This document shows, piece after piece, positions 52,146 through 61,315 of a stretch of DNA of 64,000 nucleotides. Origin of the DNA: Hungatella effluvii (GTDB taxonomy: Bacteria; Bacillota; Clostridia; Lachnospirales; Lachnospiraceae). The translations under genes and the position numbers were made by a program. The DNA is taken from positions 124,001 to 188,000 of the forward strand of contig NZ_QJKD01000004.1 of the NCBI RefSeq assembly GCF_003201875.1. The letters run 5' to 3'. Position 1 is the stretch's first letter, and each line of letters starts with the position of its first letter. The notes under the pieces were generated by a model. The model saw only the letters and a program-made list of their open reading frames with translations. It was not told the origin of the DNA and did no database searches.

Positions 52146-55048
52146 TCCATCTCCCCCTGTGCCTCTTTATTTAGAAACTTCCGGACAGTACTGTATAACT
52201 TATCCAATTCCACCGGTTTTCCTATATGCGCGTTCATTCCGGCCTCCTGGCATCTGCGTATATCTTCCTTAAATACGTCCGCTGTCATGGCGATGATTGG
52301 AACCACCAGGGCATCCGCTCTGCCCGAATTCCGGATTTCTTTTGTTGCTTCCAGTCCGTTCATTTCCGGCATGTGCACATCCATCAGTATGATCTGGTAA
52401 TAGTTCTGGCTGCTCTTCAAATAAGCGTCTAAAGCTTCTTTGCCATTATGGACACTATCCACCTCAGCTCCGCTGCTATTCAAAATCTCAAACATGATTT
52501 CCAGATTCAGTTCATTATCGTCCGCCACAAGAATTCGTAGGTCTTCCAGATTTTGTGATATCTGAGTCTGCTGCTCTTCCTGTTCCGGCTGCCCGCCATG
52601 GATGTAATGCTGTAACCGTTCCAGAATATCTGCTTTAAAAATCGGTTTTGTCAGAAAACCGTTAATTCCTGCCTGAATCGCCTCCTCTTTTACCGTTTCC
52701 CAATCATACGAGGATAACAGAAGTATCGGCATCTCGCTGCCCAGCCGTGCTCTGATCTGTCTGGCTGTCTCCACTCCATCCATCTCCGGCATTTTCCAGT
52801 CTACAATGACAATGCAGTAATCATCTTCCCGTGTATGGGCCTGCCAGGCTTTATCCACTGCCGCCATCCCGCTCATAACCCAATCTGCACGGATACCGGT
52901 CTCCTGCAGCATTAAGCTGATGCTTTCGCATGCGTCCTGATCGTCATCCACAATCAGAACGGAATAACCGGCCAGATCCGGAAGCTCCTGTACCTGCCGG
53001 TTTGGCAGTTTCAGCGGAATTTCCACCGTAAACCGCGATCCCTTGTCTTTCTCGCTTTCAACACATATCTCTCCCTCCATCATATCCACGATGCTCTTTG
53101 TAATAGCAAGCCCTAACCCGGTGCCGGCAGCCTGGCTCATTCTGCTGTCTTCCGCCCGTTCAAATGGTGTAAATACGCGCTCCAGAAATTCAGGGGTCAT
53201 ACCGATGCCATTGTCCTCTACCACGAAACACATCCGTATGGTATCTGACTCCACCTTAGTCTCTGCAATCTGCAGGCTGATAGTGCCGCCGGCCTGTGTA
53301 TATTTCATGGCATTGGACAGGAGATTAAGCAGAATTTTCTGCAGGTGCAGCCCATCGCTGATAACCGTGTCATGTTCCAGAATCTGTGACTTCAGTTGAA
53401 ATGACTGTCCCTTTTTATCCATATCCGGTCTGATGAATGAAATCAGATTTGCAATCATACTGGGCAAATGGACAAGTTCTTCCTTAAGACTGATTTTTCC
53501 GCTCTCGATCCGGGACATATCCAGCACTTCATTAATCAGCGCCAGCAGATGGCCGGAAGCTGCGGTAATCTTATTCAGACAGGACTCTACCTTTTCCCTG
53601 TTGTCCAGGCTGTTCAGTGCGACATTCGTCATTCCTATGATACCATTCATTGGAGTTCTGATATCGTGCGACATGGAGGAGAAAAATGCCGTCCTTGCCC
53701 GATTGCTGTTTTGGGCCTGCGTGAGGGCATCTGCCAGATGCTCACGCATGTTATGTTCTTTGGTCGTTTCATGAAGTACGGCAAGATACTGGCCGTAATC
53801 TGCCGGAATCATATGGACTGCAAACCAGCGCTTCACTTCATTGGGATCATCCCCGACCATAGCTTCCCTGGTCACCTGTTCCTTTAAGGTTCCGTCCAGG
53901 AAACTCATTTCGGCAGGATCATCCGGTGACAATCCGCTGGCACTGAATACCAGCTCCGGCCTTTCCTGTACCTGCTGTACCGTAACTCCAAGAAGCGCAG
54001 GCAGATTATCGGACACAAGCTCTACCTTATGCGTAAACGGTGTGTAGAGAAGGAACACAAAGTCTATATTTGCTGAAAGATTTCCGAACAGTTTTTCCCT
54101 GTATGCCTTTTGCCTTGCATCTTCTTTCATGGACTGTCTTCCGATTACAAGGTTAGCAATCGCAGCCACCGTAATCAGAAGAAATGCAAACATAGTATAA
54201 AGCATAATGATAATGAGGGCCGATTCACGCTGAAGAACCGTGCGTGGTATCATCGTAATCAGATAGCACCCCTCCGGTGCATCTATTGGAAGAAAGCCGA
54301 GAAGGGATTTCTGATTCCCGTTTGTTACAACAAGCGTCCCGCTTTTTCCTTCCTGGATTACCTCACGAAGCGTATTTTGTACAGCCTCACTGTTCCCCTG
54401 CATTGCCAGATAACTATATATATCCGGCTGTTCTGCCGTGCCTCTGGATTCTATAATATAATTTCCATCCCTGTCCACCACATAGGCATATCCATCCCCG
54501 TTATTAAAGGTAAATAAGGTTGGAAGGTTATAATCGTTGATAATCCGATCCGCATAGACGGCCCCTATCTGCTTTCCATCCTTTCTGACAGGAGACTGGT
54601 ATGTAATCTGGAGCCGTCCGCTTGTACCATAATAAGGATCTGACAGTCCAGCCGTTCCACTGGAAAGCGCCAGATCGTCAAAGGGGAAATCAGATGCACG
54701 GACAGACTCCCCATCACTGTCTATTCCTTCACCTTCCATATCTACATAAGTAAAGTGAAAAAAATCAGTTGAATCTGTATAATCCCGCAGGGCTTCTCCG
54801 ATTGCGCTTTCGGGCTCCGAAGCAAGCATATTTGCCAGGGTGAACAACAGTTCACGATCGAGGCTGATCTTATTATTCAGCCCCTCGCTGATAACCTTGC
54901 TGGAAGTCAGAAGATTCTGGTTGGCGCTGAGGTTCATTCTGCCAATAATCTGCATAAGAAAAAAAACGGATATTGATAAAGCAGCCACACATATTCCGGC
55001 AGGCAGCGCCAGCGTTGCAACTGATTTTTTTTTCGGCTTGGTTTTCAT
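52142..55048 (-). CDS. hybrid histidine kinase with Cache-type sensor and two receivers
   Basis: 968 residues. Two membrane helices (about 12-34 and 282-305) bracket an extracytoplasmic Cache-like domain (ADRIINDYNLPTLF, AYVVDRDGNYII). A PAS-like part follows, then HisKA with His461 (SSMSHDIRTPMNG), HATPase (GLGLAI) and two receiver domains with Asp750 (IVDWKMPEMDG) and Asp890 (LMDVHMPEMNG). No HPt domain is present, so the phosphorelay must end on another protein or on the receivers. It is co-translated with the solute-binding lipoprotein. GGGAG precedes the ATG. Confidence 0.92.
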   Translation of the reverse strand: MKTKPKKKSVATLALPAGICVAALSISVFFLMQIIGRMNLSANQNLLTSSKVISEGLNNKISLDRELLFTLANMLASEPESAIGEALRDYTDSTDFFHFTYVDMEGEGIDSDGESVRASDFPFDDLALSSGTAGLSDPYYGTSGRLQITYQSPVRKDGKQIGAVYADRIINDYNLPTLFTFNNGDGYAYVVDRDGNYIIESRGTAEQPDIYSYLAMQGNSEAVQNTLREVIQEGKSGTLVVTNGNQKSLLGFLPIDAPEGCYLITMIPRTVLQRESALIIIMLYTMFAFLLITVAAIANLVIGRQSMKEDARQKAYREKLFGNLSANIDFVFLLYTPFTHKVELVSDNLPALLGVTVQQVQERPELVFSASGLSPDDPAEMSFLDGTLKEQVTREAMVGDDPNEVKRWFAVHMIPADYGQYLAVLHETTKEHNMREHLADALTQAQNSNRARTAFFSSMSHDIRTPMNGIIGMTNVALNSLDNREKVESCLNKITAASGHLLALINEVLDMSRIESGKISLKEELVHLPSMIANLISFIRPDMDKKGQSFQLKSQILEHDTVISDGLHLQKILLNLLSNAMKYTQAGGTISLQIAETKVESDTIRMCFVVEDNGIGMTPEFLERVFTPFERAEDSRMSQAAGTGLGLAITKSIVDMMEGEICVESEKDKGSRFTVEIPLKLPNRQVQELPDLAGYSVLIVDDDQDACESISLMLQETGIRADWVMSGMAAVDKAWQAHTREDDYCIVIVDWKMPEMDGVETARQIRARLGSEMPILLLSSYDWETVKEEAIQAGINGFLTKPIFKADILERLQHYIHGGQPEQEEQQTQISQNLEDLRILVADDNELNLEIMFEILNSSGAEVDSVHNGKEALDAYLKSSQNYYQIILMDVHMPEMNGLEATKEIRNSGRADALVVPIIAMTADVFKEDIRRCQEAGMNAHIGKPVELDKLYSTVRKFLNKEAQGEME

Positions 55049-55216
55049 TATTATCTCCCTTAAAAATATAATGCTGCTTTACAAGTTCAAAAAAATATCG
55101 TTTATATTGTTTATCATGTTATGCTTCATAAACTTGGTACCTAAACCATATATCAAAAATAATTATATCACTACAAACTATATGAATCAATAATTAGAAT
55201 GCATTTTTCCAGTATA

Positions 55217-55244
55217 AAAAAAGGCTGTCTCCCGGACGGCGGTA
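55217..55244 (-). terminator. weak terminator-like hairpin
   Basis: Minus strand: GCCGTC / GACAGC stem with one G-T pair and a 5-nt loop, followed by seven T. No obvious minus-strand gene lies upstream of it. Confidence 0.35.
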
Positions 55245-55328
55245 ATCGCCATAGAATCCCCTCATTTCGGTATTATACTAATTACAGTTACAGATAAAAA
55301 CTGGGATAGAAAAGGATACAGGTACAAC

Positions 55329-55550
55329 ATGAAGGCTCGTTATAAAATAGTTGGATTGGAACATGACGAATTGATTGATAAGATTTATAAGGAAATTTCG
55401 GCAATCCATGGCGTAGAGGAGGTATTCATCAACATACAGAAGCAAGAGATGGTAATTGAGACAGAAGAAGAAAATCTTTTGAGAATTGAACATGCAGCCA
55501 TTATAATTCTCAGTTATATAACTCCGCAGATTTGCATAAAGAAATTTTAA
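55329..55550 (+). CDS. small HMA-like protein without the metal-binding cysteines
   Basis: 73 residues with the beta-alpha-beta-beta-alpha-beta pattern of heavy-metal-associated domains (YKIVGLEHDELIDKIYKEISAIHGVEEVFINIQKQEMVIE), but the C-x2-C metal loop is absent. The ribosome site is weak. It stands alone between the hybrid kinase and an OmpR-type regulator. It could be a degenerate metallochaperone or an unrelated ferredoxin-like fold protein. Confidence 0.5.
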   Translation: MKARYKIVGLEHDELIDKIYKEISAIHGVEEVFINIQKQEMVIETEEENLLRIEHAAIIILSYITPQICIKKF

Positions 55551-55672
55551 ATAAGCAGTTACAGAAGGTCAGGCGCCGTCCGGTGCCATTGAACCCCATA
55601 TTGCCGGTACAGTGTGTTATGTAGTATAATAAACGGGTTAAAATAGTTAAATTATCACAGAAGGGGTCGATC

Positions 55673-56374
55673 ATGAAGAGTCCAAGAACAGTTTTAATAG
55701 TGGATGACGAGGAAAAAATCGTAGAGGTGATGCAGACGTATTTGGAGAAAGACGGGTATCAGGTACTGGGGGCATACGATGGAACGACTGCGCTCAGGCT
55801 GTGGAAAGAGAACGATGTCTCATTGATCCTGCTGGACCTGATGCTTCCGGATATTATGGGGGAACAGATCTGTCAGATGATTCGCCTTAATTCCCGGGTC
55901 CCGATTATCATGCTGACGGCCAGGACAGAAGAAACCGACTTAATAAAAGGGCTTCAGATGGGCGCGGATGATTATATCTATAAACCGTTCAGCCCCAGGG
56001 CGGTGGTGGCCAAAGTGGGCGCCGTTTTAAGAAGAACCGAGAGCGATGAGTTGATCAGCATGCCGGTTTCCTATAAGCAGGGGAAACTGGTAATTGACTT
56101 TGATAATATGAGCGTTACGGTGCGTGGGGAGAAAGCCGGTTTAACTCCGACTGAGTTTAAGATTCTGATGACTATGGCGAAGGCGCCCAACCGTACTTTT
56201 ACCAGAGAGCAGCTGATCACGTATGCGCTGGATGATGATTTTGACGGGTATGACCGCAGTATTGATACATATATTAAGGGAATACGGGCTAAAATCGAAG
56301 AAGACCGAAAGGATCCATCCTATATACTCACGGTTCACGGGCTGGGATATAAGTTTGCCGGAGAAAAAGAATGA
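55673..56374 (+). CDS. OmpR/PhoB-family response regulator
   Basis: 233 residues: receiver with D11-D12, phosphoacceptor Asp55 (LLDLMLPD) and Lys104 (YIYKPF), then a winged-helix domain ending HGLGYKFAG. AAGGGG precedes the ATG. It overlaps the next kinase gene by 4 nt. With the VanW and NlpC/P60 genes downstream, the system may respond to the state of the cell wall, but that link is only positional. Confidence 0.93.
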   Translation: MKSPRTVLIVDDEEKIVEVMQTYLEKDGYQVLGAYDGTTALRLWKENDVSLILLDLMLPDIMGEQICQMIRLNSRVPIIMLTARTEETDLIKGLQMGADDYIYKPFSPRAVVAKVGAVLRRTESDELISMPVSYKQGKLVIDFDNMSVTVRGEKAGLTPTEFKILMTMAKAPNRTFTREQLITYALDDDFDGYDRSIDTYIKGIRAKIEEDRKDPSYILTVHGLGYKFAGEKE

Positions 56375-57774
56375 AAAAAAGTCTGAAGAATATATTGATT
56401 ATTTCCTACTCTTTGATGGCGCTTTTGATTATATTGAGTCTGAGCATATTCTTTCATATCAGGACAGACCAGCTGTTTGAAGAATACGCGAAAAAACAGC
56501 AGAAAACTCAGATTGACCAGATCATCAGCCAGATAAATCAACTGTATGATAAGGAAACCGGCACATTTGACAAAAGCGGAATCGGAACGATTGGATACGC
56601 GGCTCTTCAGAACGGATATATCATCCATATTCAGTCGATGAATGGAAAGATTGACTGGGATATGCGGACACACCGGTCAGAAGAGTGTCTTATGATTCTG
56701 GAACATGCAGAAGGCAATATGAAGGGACGATATCCCAACTTCAAGGGCAGCTATGCGGAAGATACCTACACTCTTGAACGGGAAGGAACGGTGATCGGCT
56801 CCTTAAGAATTGGGTATTACGGCCCGTATTCTCTGAGTGACCAGGAGCTGGAGCTTTTGGGAGCGCTGAACCGGTCACTTTTGCTGATTGAGGCATTTTC
56901 CCTTCTGGGTGTGATTATACTGGGGATTCTGATCGCACGGGCCGTTACCAGACCCATAGACAGCGTTATAGAGGTGGCCCAAAAGATTGCTGGCGGTGAA
57001 TACGGGGTTCAGGCAGAAGCCGCCCGTGGAATGAGTGAAACCAGACATATGGTAGAGGCAGTCAATGAGATGTCCCAGGCGTTGGAGACAGAGGAACGGC
57101 AGAAGAAGCAGATTACGGCGGATGTGGCCCATGAATTACGGACGCCGCTGACGAATCTGCAGAGCCATATGGAGGCTATGATTGATGGAATCTGGGAGCC
57201 CACAACAGAACGTCTGGAAAGCTGTCACGGAGAGATTCTGCGCCTGGCAGGAATGGTAGGGCAGCTTCAGGAGCTGTATTCTCTTGAAAATCGCGGAAGG
57301 GAATTAAATCGGGCGGAATTTAATTTCAGGACACTGTGTGATAATATTTGTCATGATTTTGAACTATCCATAAAAGAAAAACAGATTAACCTTATAATGG
57401 ATATTAAGTCGGAGGAAAACCTGTATGCGGATTATTCGCGGATCAAGCAGTGTATGGTTAATCTAATCTCCAATTCCCTGGCATACACCCCCGCGGGCGG
57501 AACCGTCGCCATCGTTTACAGCAGCGCGGGGAAAGGCAGGAAGGAAATCAGAGTGGAGGACAACGGTATTGGAGTGCCGAAAGAGGAGCTTCCCAATCTG
57601 TTTGAACGGTTTTACCGCGTGGACAAGTCCAGGAGCAAGAAGACCGGAGGTATGGGAATCGGATTATCCATCACCAGGGCAATCGTTGAGAAACACGGCG
57701 GAAGAATCTATGCGGAGAACCGGGAGGGCGGCGGTACACGGTTCGTCATGGTATTGCCGGATAAAGAAAAATGA
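56371..57774 (+). CDS. sensor histidine kinase with HAMP domain
   Basis: 467 residues. Membrane helices at about 9-29 and 168-192 flank an extracytoplasmic sensor of about 140 residues with no recognised fold; a HAMP domain follows (RPIDSVIEVAQKIAGGEYGV), then HisKA with His254 (VAHELRTPLTN) and a HATPase with DNGIGVP and GIGLSI boxes. It is translationally coupled to the OmpR-type regulator before it. Terminator downstream. Confidence 0.93.
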   Translation: MKKSLKNILIISYSLMALLIILSLSIFFHIRTDQLFEEYAKKQQKTQIDQIISQINQLYDKETGTFDKSGIGTIGYAALQNGYIIHIQSMNGKIDWDMRTHRSEECLMILEHAEGNMKGRYPNFKGSYAEDTYTLEREGTVIGSLRIGYYGPYSLSDQELELLGALNRSLLLIEAFSLLGVIILGILIARAVTRPIDSVIEVAQKIAGGEYGVQAEAARGMSETRHMVEAVNEMSQALETEERQKKQITADVAHELRTPLTNLQSHMEAMIDGIWEPTTERLESCHGEILRLAGMVGQLQELYSLENRGRELNRAEFNFRTLCDNICHDFELSIKEKQINLIMDIKSEENLYADYSRIKQCMVNLISNSLAYTPAGGTVAIVYSSAGKGRKEIRVEDNGIGVPKEELPNLFERFYRVDKSRSKKTGGMGIGLSITRAIVEKHGGRIYAENREGGGTRFVMVLPDKEK

Positions 57775-57778
57775 TCAG

Positions 57779-57823
57779 AGGACATAGAAAAGGGAGTGAT
57801 CCGTTTTCCGTGTCCTTTTTTGT
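57779..57823 (+). terminator. terminator after the two-component operon
   Basis: Interrupted stem AGGACA..GAAAA / TTTTC..TGTCCT followed by a T run. Confidence 0.7.
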
Positions 57824-57974
57824 AACGGAAAGAAAGGCCTGTCACTGAGAATACGTCTGATTTTGGTAATCCATCAGACCCACCCTGGCTTTAATCATAA
57901 AATCACCACATCCGGACGATATGATGGAATCGATTTTATAACGAGTACAGGCTGTGGCGCAGAGGGAGGGTAAT

Positions 57975-59594
57975 ATGTTGCAGAATCATGACAGAAGAAG
58001 GCAAAGACGCCGGAGGGAGATACAGAAAGGCAGATTTGAAAGGAAAAAAACGGGAACGGGTTTAATAACTGGGGGTATCTGTTTTGGGATACTTATTCTA
58101 ACCCTGGCCTTTATACTGTCTGCTTTCATACAAAGGGGAAAAAAGAGTCATGTTGAACCGATACAATCCAGAGCGGAACGTATAGTGGTAATAGATGAGA
58201 TACCGGTCACCGGGTTATCTAAGGACGAGGCAAAAAGTAAAATCCTGGATATATACCAGTGGGATATGACGCTTTCTTACCAGAACTCAGCAGCAGAACT
58301 AAAAAATCCCCTGCCGGAGAGTCTGGACGTGCTTTTGGGAGAAATATACAGTCAGGACGAATCCCTATGGAGAGAGTATTATGAACTGACCCCGGCCTCT
58401 ATGGAAAGCAGCATCAGAGAGCAGGTGGCGGTAGCGGCATCAAAGTGGAACCGCAGTCCATCCCGCACACAGCTCACCGGAAGAGATAAGGAAAGAGGAA
58501 CCTGGATTTATACGGGCGGTGAAAAGGGGCTTTTGATCAATGAGGAAGCTGCGGTCCGGGAGATCATGGATCTGCTGGGGAAGAAGATATTTACAGCAGT
58601 TATCCCTGTTCAGGCAGAGGAGACAGCGCCGGAACTTACTGCTGATGAAGTAAAAAAGAAGTATCAGGTAATTGGTACCTTTTCTACTACAGCCACCAGC
58701 AACAGCAACAGAAATAATAATATCCGCCTTGCTGCCAATGCCCTTGACGGCCTGGTTATTTTCCCGGGAGAAGAATTTTCCTTTAACAGTACCACCGGAA
58801 ACAGGACGACGGAGAGGGGATATCTGCCAGCCGGAGCTTATCGGAACGGCGAATTTGTGGAAGAGCCCGGAGGAGGCGTATGTCAGGTTTCATCAACTCT
58901 GTATAATGCCGTTATTTTTTCGGGAATCAAGACGACAGAGAGACATCCCCACAGCTTCGAGCCTTCTTATGTGATTCCCGGAGAGGATGCAATGGTCAGC
59001 TATGACGGATACAGCGGACCGGATTTACGTTTTATTAATAAACAAAGTACGTCTGTGGCAATACGGGCTGTGTTTGAAGACAGGAAGCTGACAATTTCCA
59101 TGATAGGAATGCCTGTTCTGGAAGAGGGAGTGGAAATTTCCATGCGTTCCCAGAAGACAAAGGAATACGATCCTCCAGAGCCTGGCTATATAGAGGACCA
59201 GACGCTTCTGCCTGATCAGGAAATCGTGGTTCAGGAAGGCGTGAAGGGGACGACCTGGAAAACATGGCTGGTTACCTCCAAAGACGGAACGGTAATTAAC
59301 GAGGAGTATTTCCACTCCAGTACATATAAGGGAAAGCCGGGAATCGTAAAAAGAAATACTTCCGGTGTTGTAATCCCTGAACCAACAGAACCGGAGACAG
59401 TTCCCGAAACCGGAGAAACGGCGCCTGGTGAGAGTGTGCCTTCTGAGAGTGTGCCTGCTGAGACAGTGCCGGGAGAGACAATGCCGGAGGAGACAATGCC
59501 GGAGGAGACAATGGCGGCAGAAGACGCGCCCGTGGAATCAGGCCGCTCTCCGAAAACTACAGAAGAGAGTCAATCGGGACCAGGGGTGCAATAA
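57975..59594 (+). CDS. VanW-family protein with G5 domain, membrane anchored
   Basis: About 539 residues from the ATG with GGAGGG upstream. Basic start, one membrane helix (about 30-52), a region like the peptidoglycan-binding PG4 fold (VTGLSKDEAKSKI), a VanW domain (about 210-370: FSTTATSNSNRNNNIRLAANALDG, EEPGGGVCQVSSTLYNA) and a G5-type domain. A low-complexity tail repeats short units of the type E-T-[MV]-P-[EG] (about 455-520). VanW proteins occur in some vancomycin-resistance clusters, but most, as here, lack van genes nearby and are general wall proteins. It is followed closely by an NlpC/P60 gene. Confidence 0.88.
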   Translation: MLQNHDRRRQRRRREIQKGRFERKKTGTGLITGGICFGILILTLAFILSAFIQRGKKSHVEPIQSRAERIVVIDEIPVTGLSKDEAKSKILDIYQWDMTLSYQNSAAELKNPLPESLDVLLGEIYSQDESLWREYYELTPASMESSIREQVAVAASKWNRSPSRTQLTGRDKERGTWIYTGGEKGLLINEEAAVREIMDLLGKKIFTAVIPVQAEETAPELTADEVKKKYQVIGTFSTTATSNSNRNNNIRLAANALDGLVIFPGEEFSFNSTTGNRTTERGYLPAGAYRNGEFVEEPGGGVCQVSSTLYNAVIFSGIKTTERHPHSFEPSYVIPGEDAMVSYDGYSGPDLRFINKQSTSVAIRAVFEDRKLTISMIGMPVLEEGVEISMRSQKTKEYDPPEPGYIEDQTLLPDQEIVVQEGVKGTTWKTWLVTSKDGTVINEEYFHSSTYKGKPGIVKRNTSGVVIPEPTEPETVPETGETAPGESVPSESVPAETVPGETMPEETMPEETMAAEDAPVESGRSPKTTEESQSGPGVQ

Positions 59595-59621
59595 GAAAAA
59601 AAGGATTTAGGACACAGAACA

Positions 59622-61199
59622 ATGAATAAACAAAAAAAACAACGTATGAAGTGGTATATAATGGCGGCAGCCCTTGCCGCGGTACTGATAATTTGTCTTG
59701 CTGCCGCTTTGAGCAAAGGAAAGCAGCCGGATTCAGAGGATACAGAAGAGACTCTGCCCATGAAAATACAGGCGGAGAATCAGCCGGAAATCGTGATAGA
59801 GGGGGAGGAGGGCAAAGCGGAAGACAGTCTGATGGGTGAAAACAGCGAAACGGCTGATGCAGAGGAAAGCGGGGAGGCAGAGCCGGAAGGGCCGGCTCCC
59901 GAAAACTTAAAGGAAGGCGTGGAGCACTCCGCCGTGTCGGAGCTCCAGGCGCGGCTGATGGAGCTGGGGTTCATGGAGAATGATGAGCCCACCAGGTTTT
60001 ACGGACCGGTAACCGCTGCGTCCGTGAAGCGCTTTCAGCGCCAGAATAATCTGGAGCAGGATGGAATTGCCGGTCCCCGGACCAGGGAGATGATTTTGTC
60101 GCCGGATGCGAAATACTACGCTGTTTTTCTGGGAATTTCAGGAGATGATGTGAAGCAGATCCAGAACCGGCTTTATGAACTGGGGTATCTGGTATCCGCT
60201 GATAACGTGAATGGGACCTTCGACGAGCTGACGGAAAAGGCGGTAATCAAGCTGCAGGAGATAAATCTGCTGAATGCAGACGGCAAAGTAGGCAAACAGA
60301 CGGTAAATCTGCTTTACAGCGAATCGGTAAAACCCAATTTCCTGTCGTATGGGGAAGAGAGCGATACGGTGCTGAAATTCCAGAAACGTCTGAAGGAACT
60401 GGGATATCTGACAACAAATCCGGATGGCAATTATGGAAAGGACACCGTTCAGGCGATCAAACAATTCCAGTCAAGAAACGGTCTGGTCGTAGACGGCTAC
60501 TTAGGCCCCACTACCAGAAACGTCATGGAAGAGTCCGGAGCCAGGCCCAATGGACTGGTGCTTGGGGAGCAGGGAGACAGCGTAAAACGCGTCCAGGAGT
60601 TATTGAGTCAGTACGGCTATCTTCCTTCCGGAAACGTCACCGGATATTATGGAGAGATTACAGAAGCTGCAGTGGTTTCTTTTCAAAAAAATAACAGTCT
60701 GGCCGCGGACGGCTCTGTGGGAATTAATACCATGGCTAAGCTGACGGATTCTTCCAAAGCGGTGGCGAAGGGGAAAGCATCCGGCGAGTCCGGCTCCAGC
60801 GGCGGCAGGCAGCAGGAGGACGGCAAAAGATCCGTCAGCGGAAGTGTCCAGGCGTTGATTAATGCAGCGGCATCAAAAGTGGGATTACCTTATGTATGGG
60901 GATCAAAGGGCCCTAACTCATTTGACTGCTCCGGCTTTGTCTATTGGTGCTTAAACCAGGTTGGAGTGCGGCAGAGCTATCTGACCTCCAGCGGATGGAG
61001 AAATATAGGAAAGTATAAGAAAATAACGAATTACAATGATATTCAGCCCGGAGATATCATAGTGGAAAACGGTCATATGGGAATAGCGGCAGAAGATGGA
61101 AAAGTAATCGATGCGTCGTCCGGAAATGGAAAAGTCGTATACCGTAAGAGAACAAAATGGTGGAGGGATAATTTCATTGTGGCATGGAGAATTTTTTAA
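59622..61199 (+). CDS. NlpC/P60 cell-wall hydrolase with peptidoglycan-binding repeats
   Basis: 525 residues. Membrane helix (about 9-28), acidic linker, four peptidoglycan-binding type 1 repeats (about 105-160, 172-230, 245-300 and 318-375: VSELQARLMELGFM, VKQIQNRLYELGYL, VLKFQKRLKELGYL, VKRVQELLSQYGYL), a Ser/Gly linker and an NlpC/P60 domain with Cys436 (FDCSGFVYW) and His485 (NGHMGIA). Such enzymes cut D-Glu-diaminopimelate bonds in the wall. The start has no strong ribosome site; coupling to the VanW gene 27 nt upstream is likely. Confidence 0.92.
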   Translation: MNKQKKQRMKWYIMAAALAAVLIICLAAALSKGKQPDSEDTEETLPMKIQAENQPEIVIEGEEGKAEDSLMGENSETADAEESGEAEPEGPAPENLKEGVEHSAVSELQARLMELGFMENDEPTRFYGPVTAASVKRFQRQNNLEQDGIAGPRTREMILSPDAKYYAVFLGISGDDVKQIQNRLYELGYLVSADNVNGTFDELTEKAVIKLQEINLLNADGKVGKQTVNLLYSESVKPNFLSYGEESDTVLKFQKRLKELGYLTTNPDGNYGKDTVQAIKQFQSRNGLVVDGYLGPTTRNVMEESGARPNGLVLGEQGDSVKRVQELLSQYGYLPSGNVTGYYGEITEAAVVSFQKNNSLAADGSVGINTMAKLTDSSKAVAKGKASGESGSSGGRQQEDGKRSVSGSVQALINAAASKVGLPYVWGSKGPNSFDCSGFVYWCLNQVGVRQSYLTSSGWRNIGKYKKITNYNDIQPGDIIVENGHMGIAAEDGKVIDASSGNGKVVYRKRTKWWRDNFIVAWRIF

Positions 61200-61315
61200 C
61201 CTGGAAGGCCTTCAAATTGCATTTAACGAATTCCTGTGATAGTATTAGCTTGTAATTATTCAGAAAACATGCAAGTTAATACGAATGGAGCCATACCAGT
61301 CAGGAGGAACTTTTC

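Noticed and set aside
57975-59594. Vancomycin resistance locus
   Set aside because: Only a VanW-family protein is present, without vanA/B, vanH, vanX or VanS/VanR-type specificity; VanW proteins are common wall proteins.
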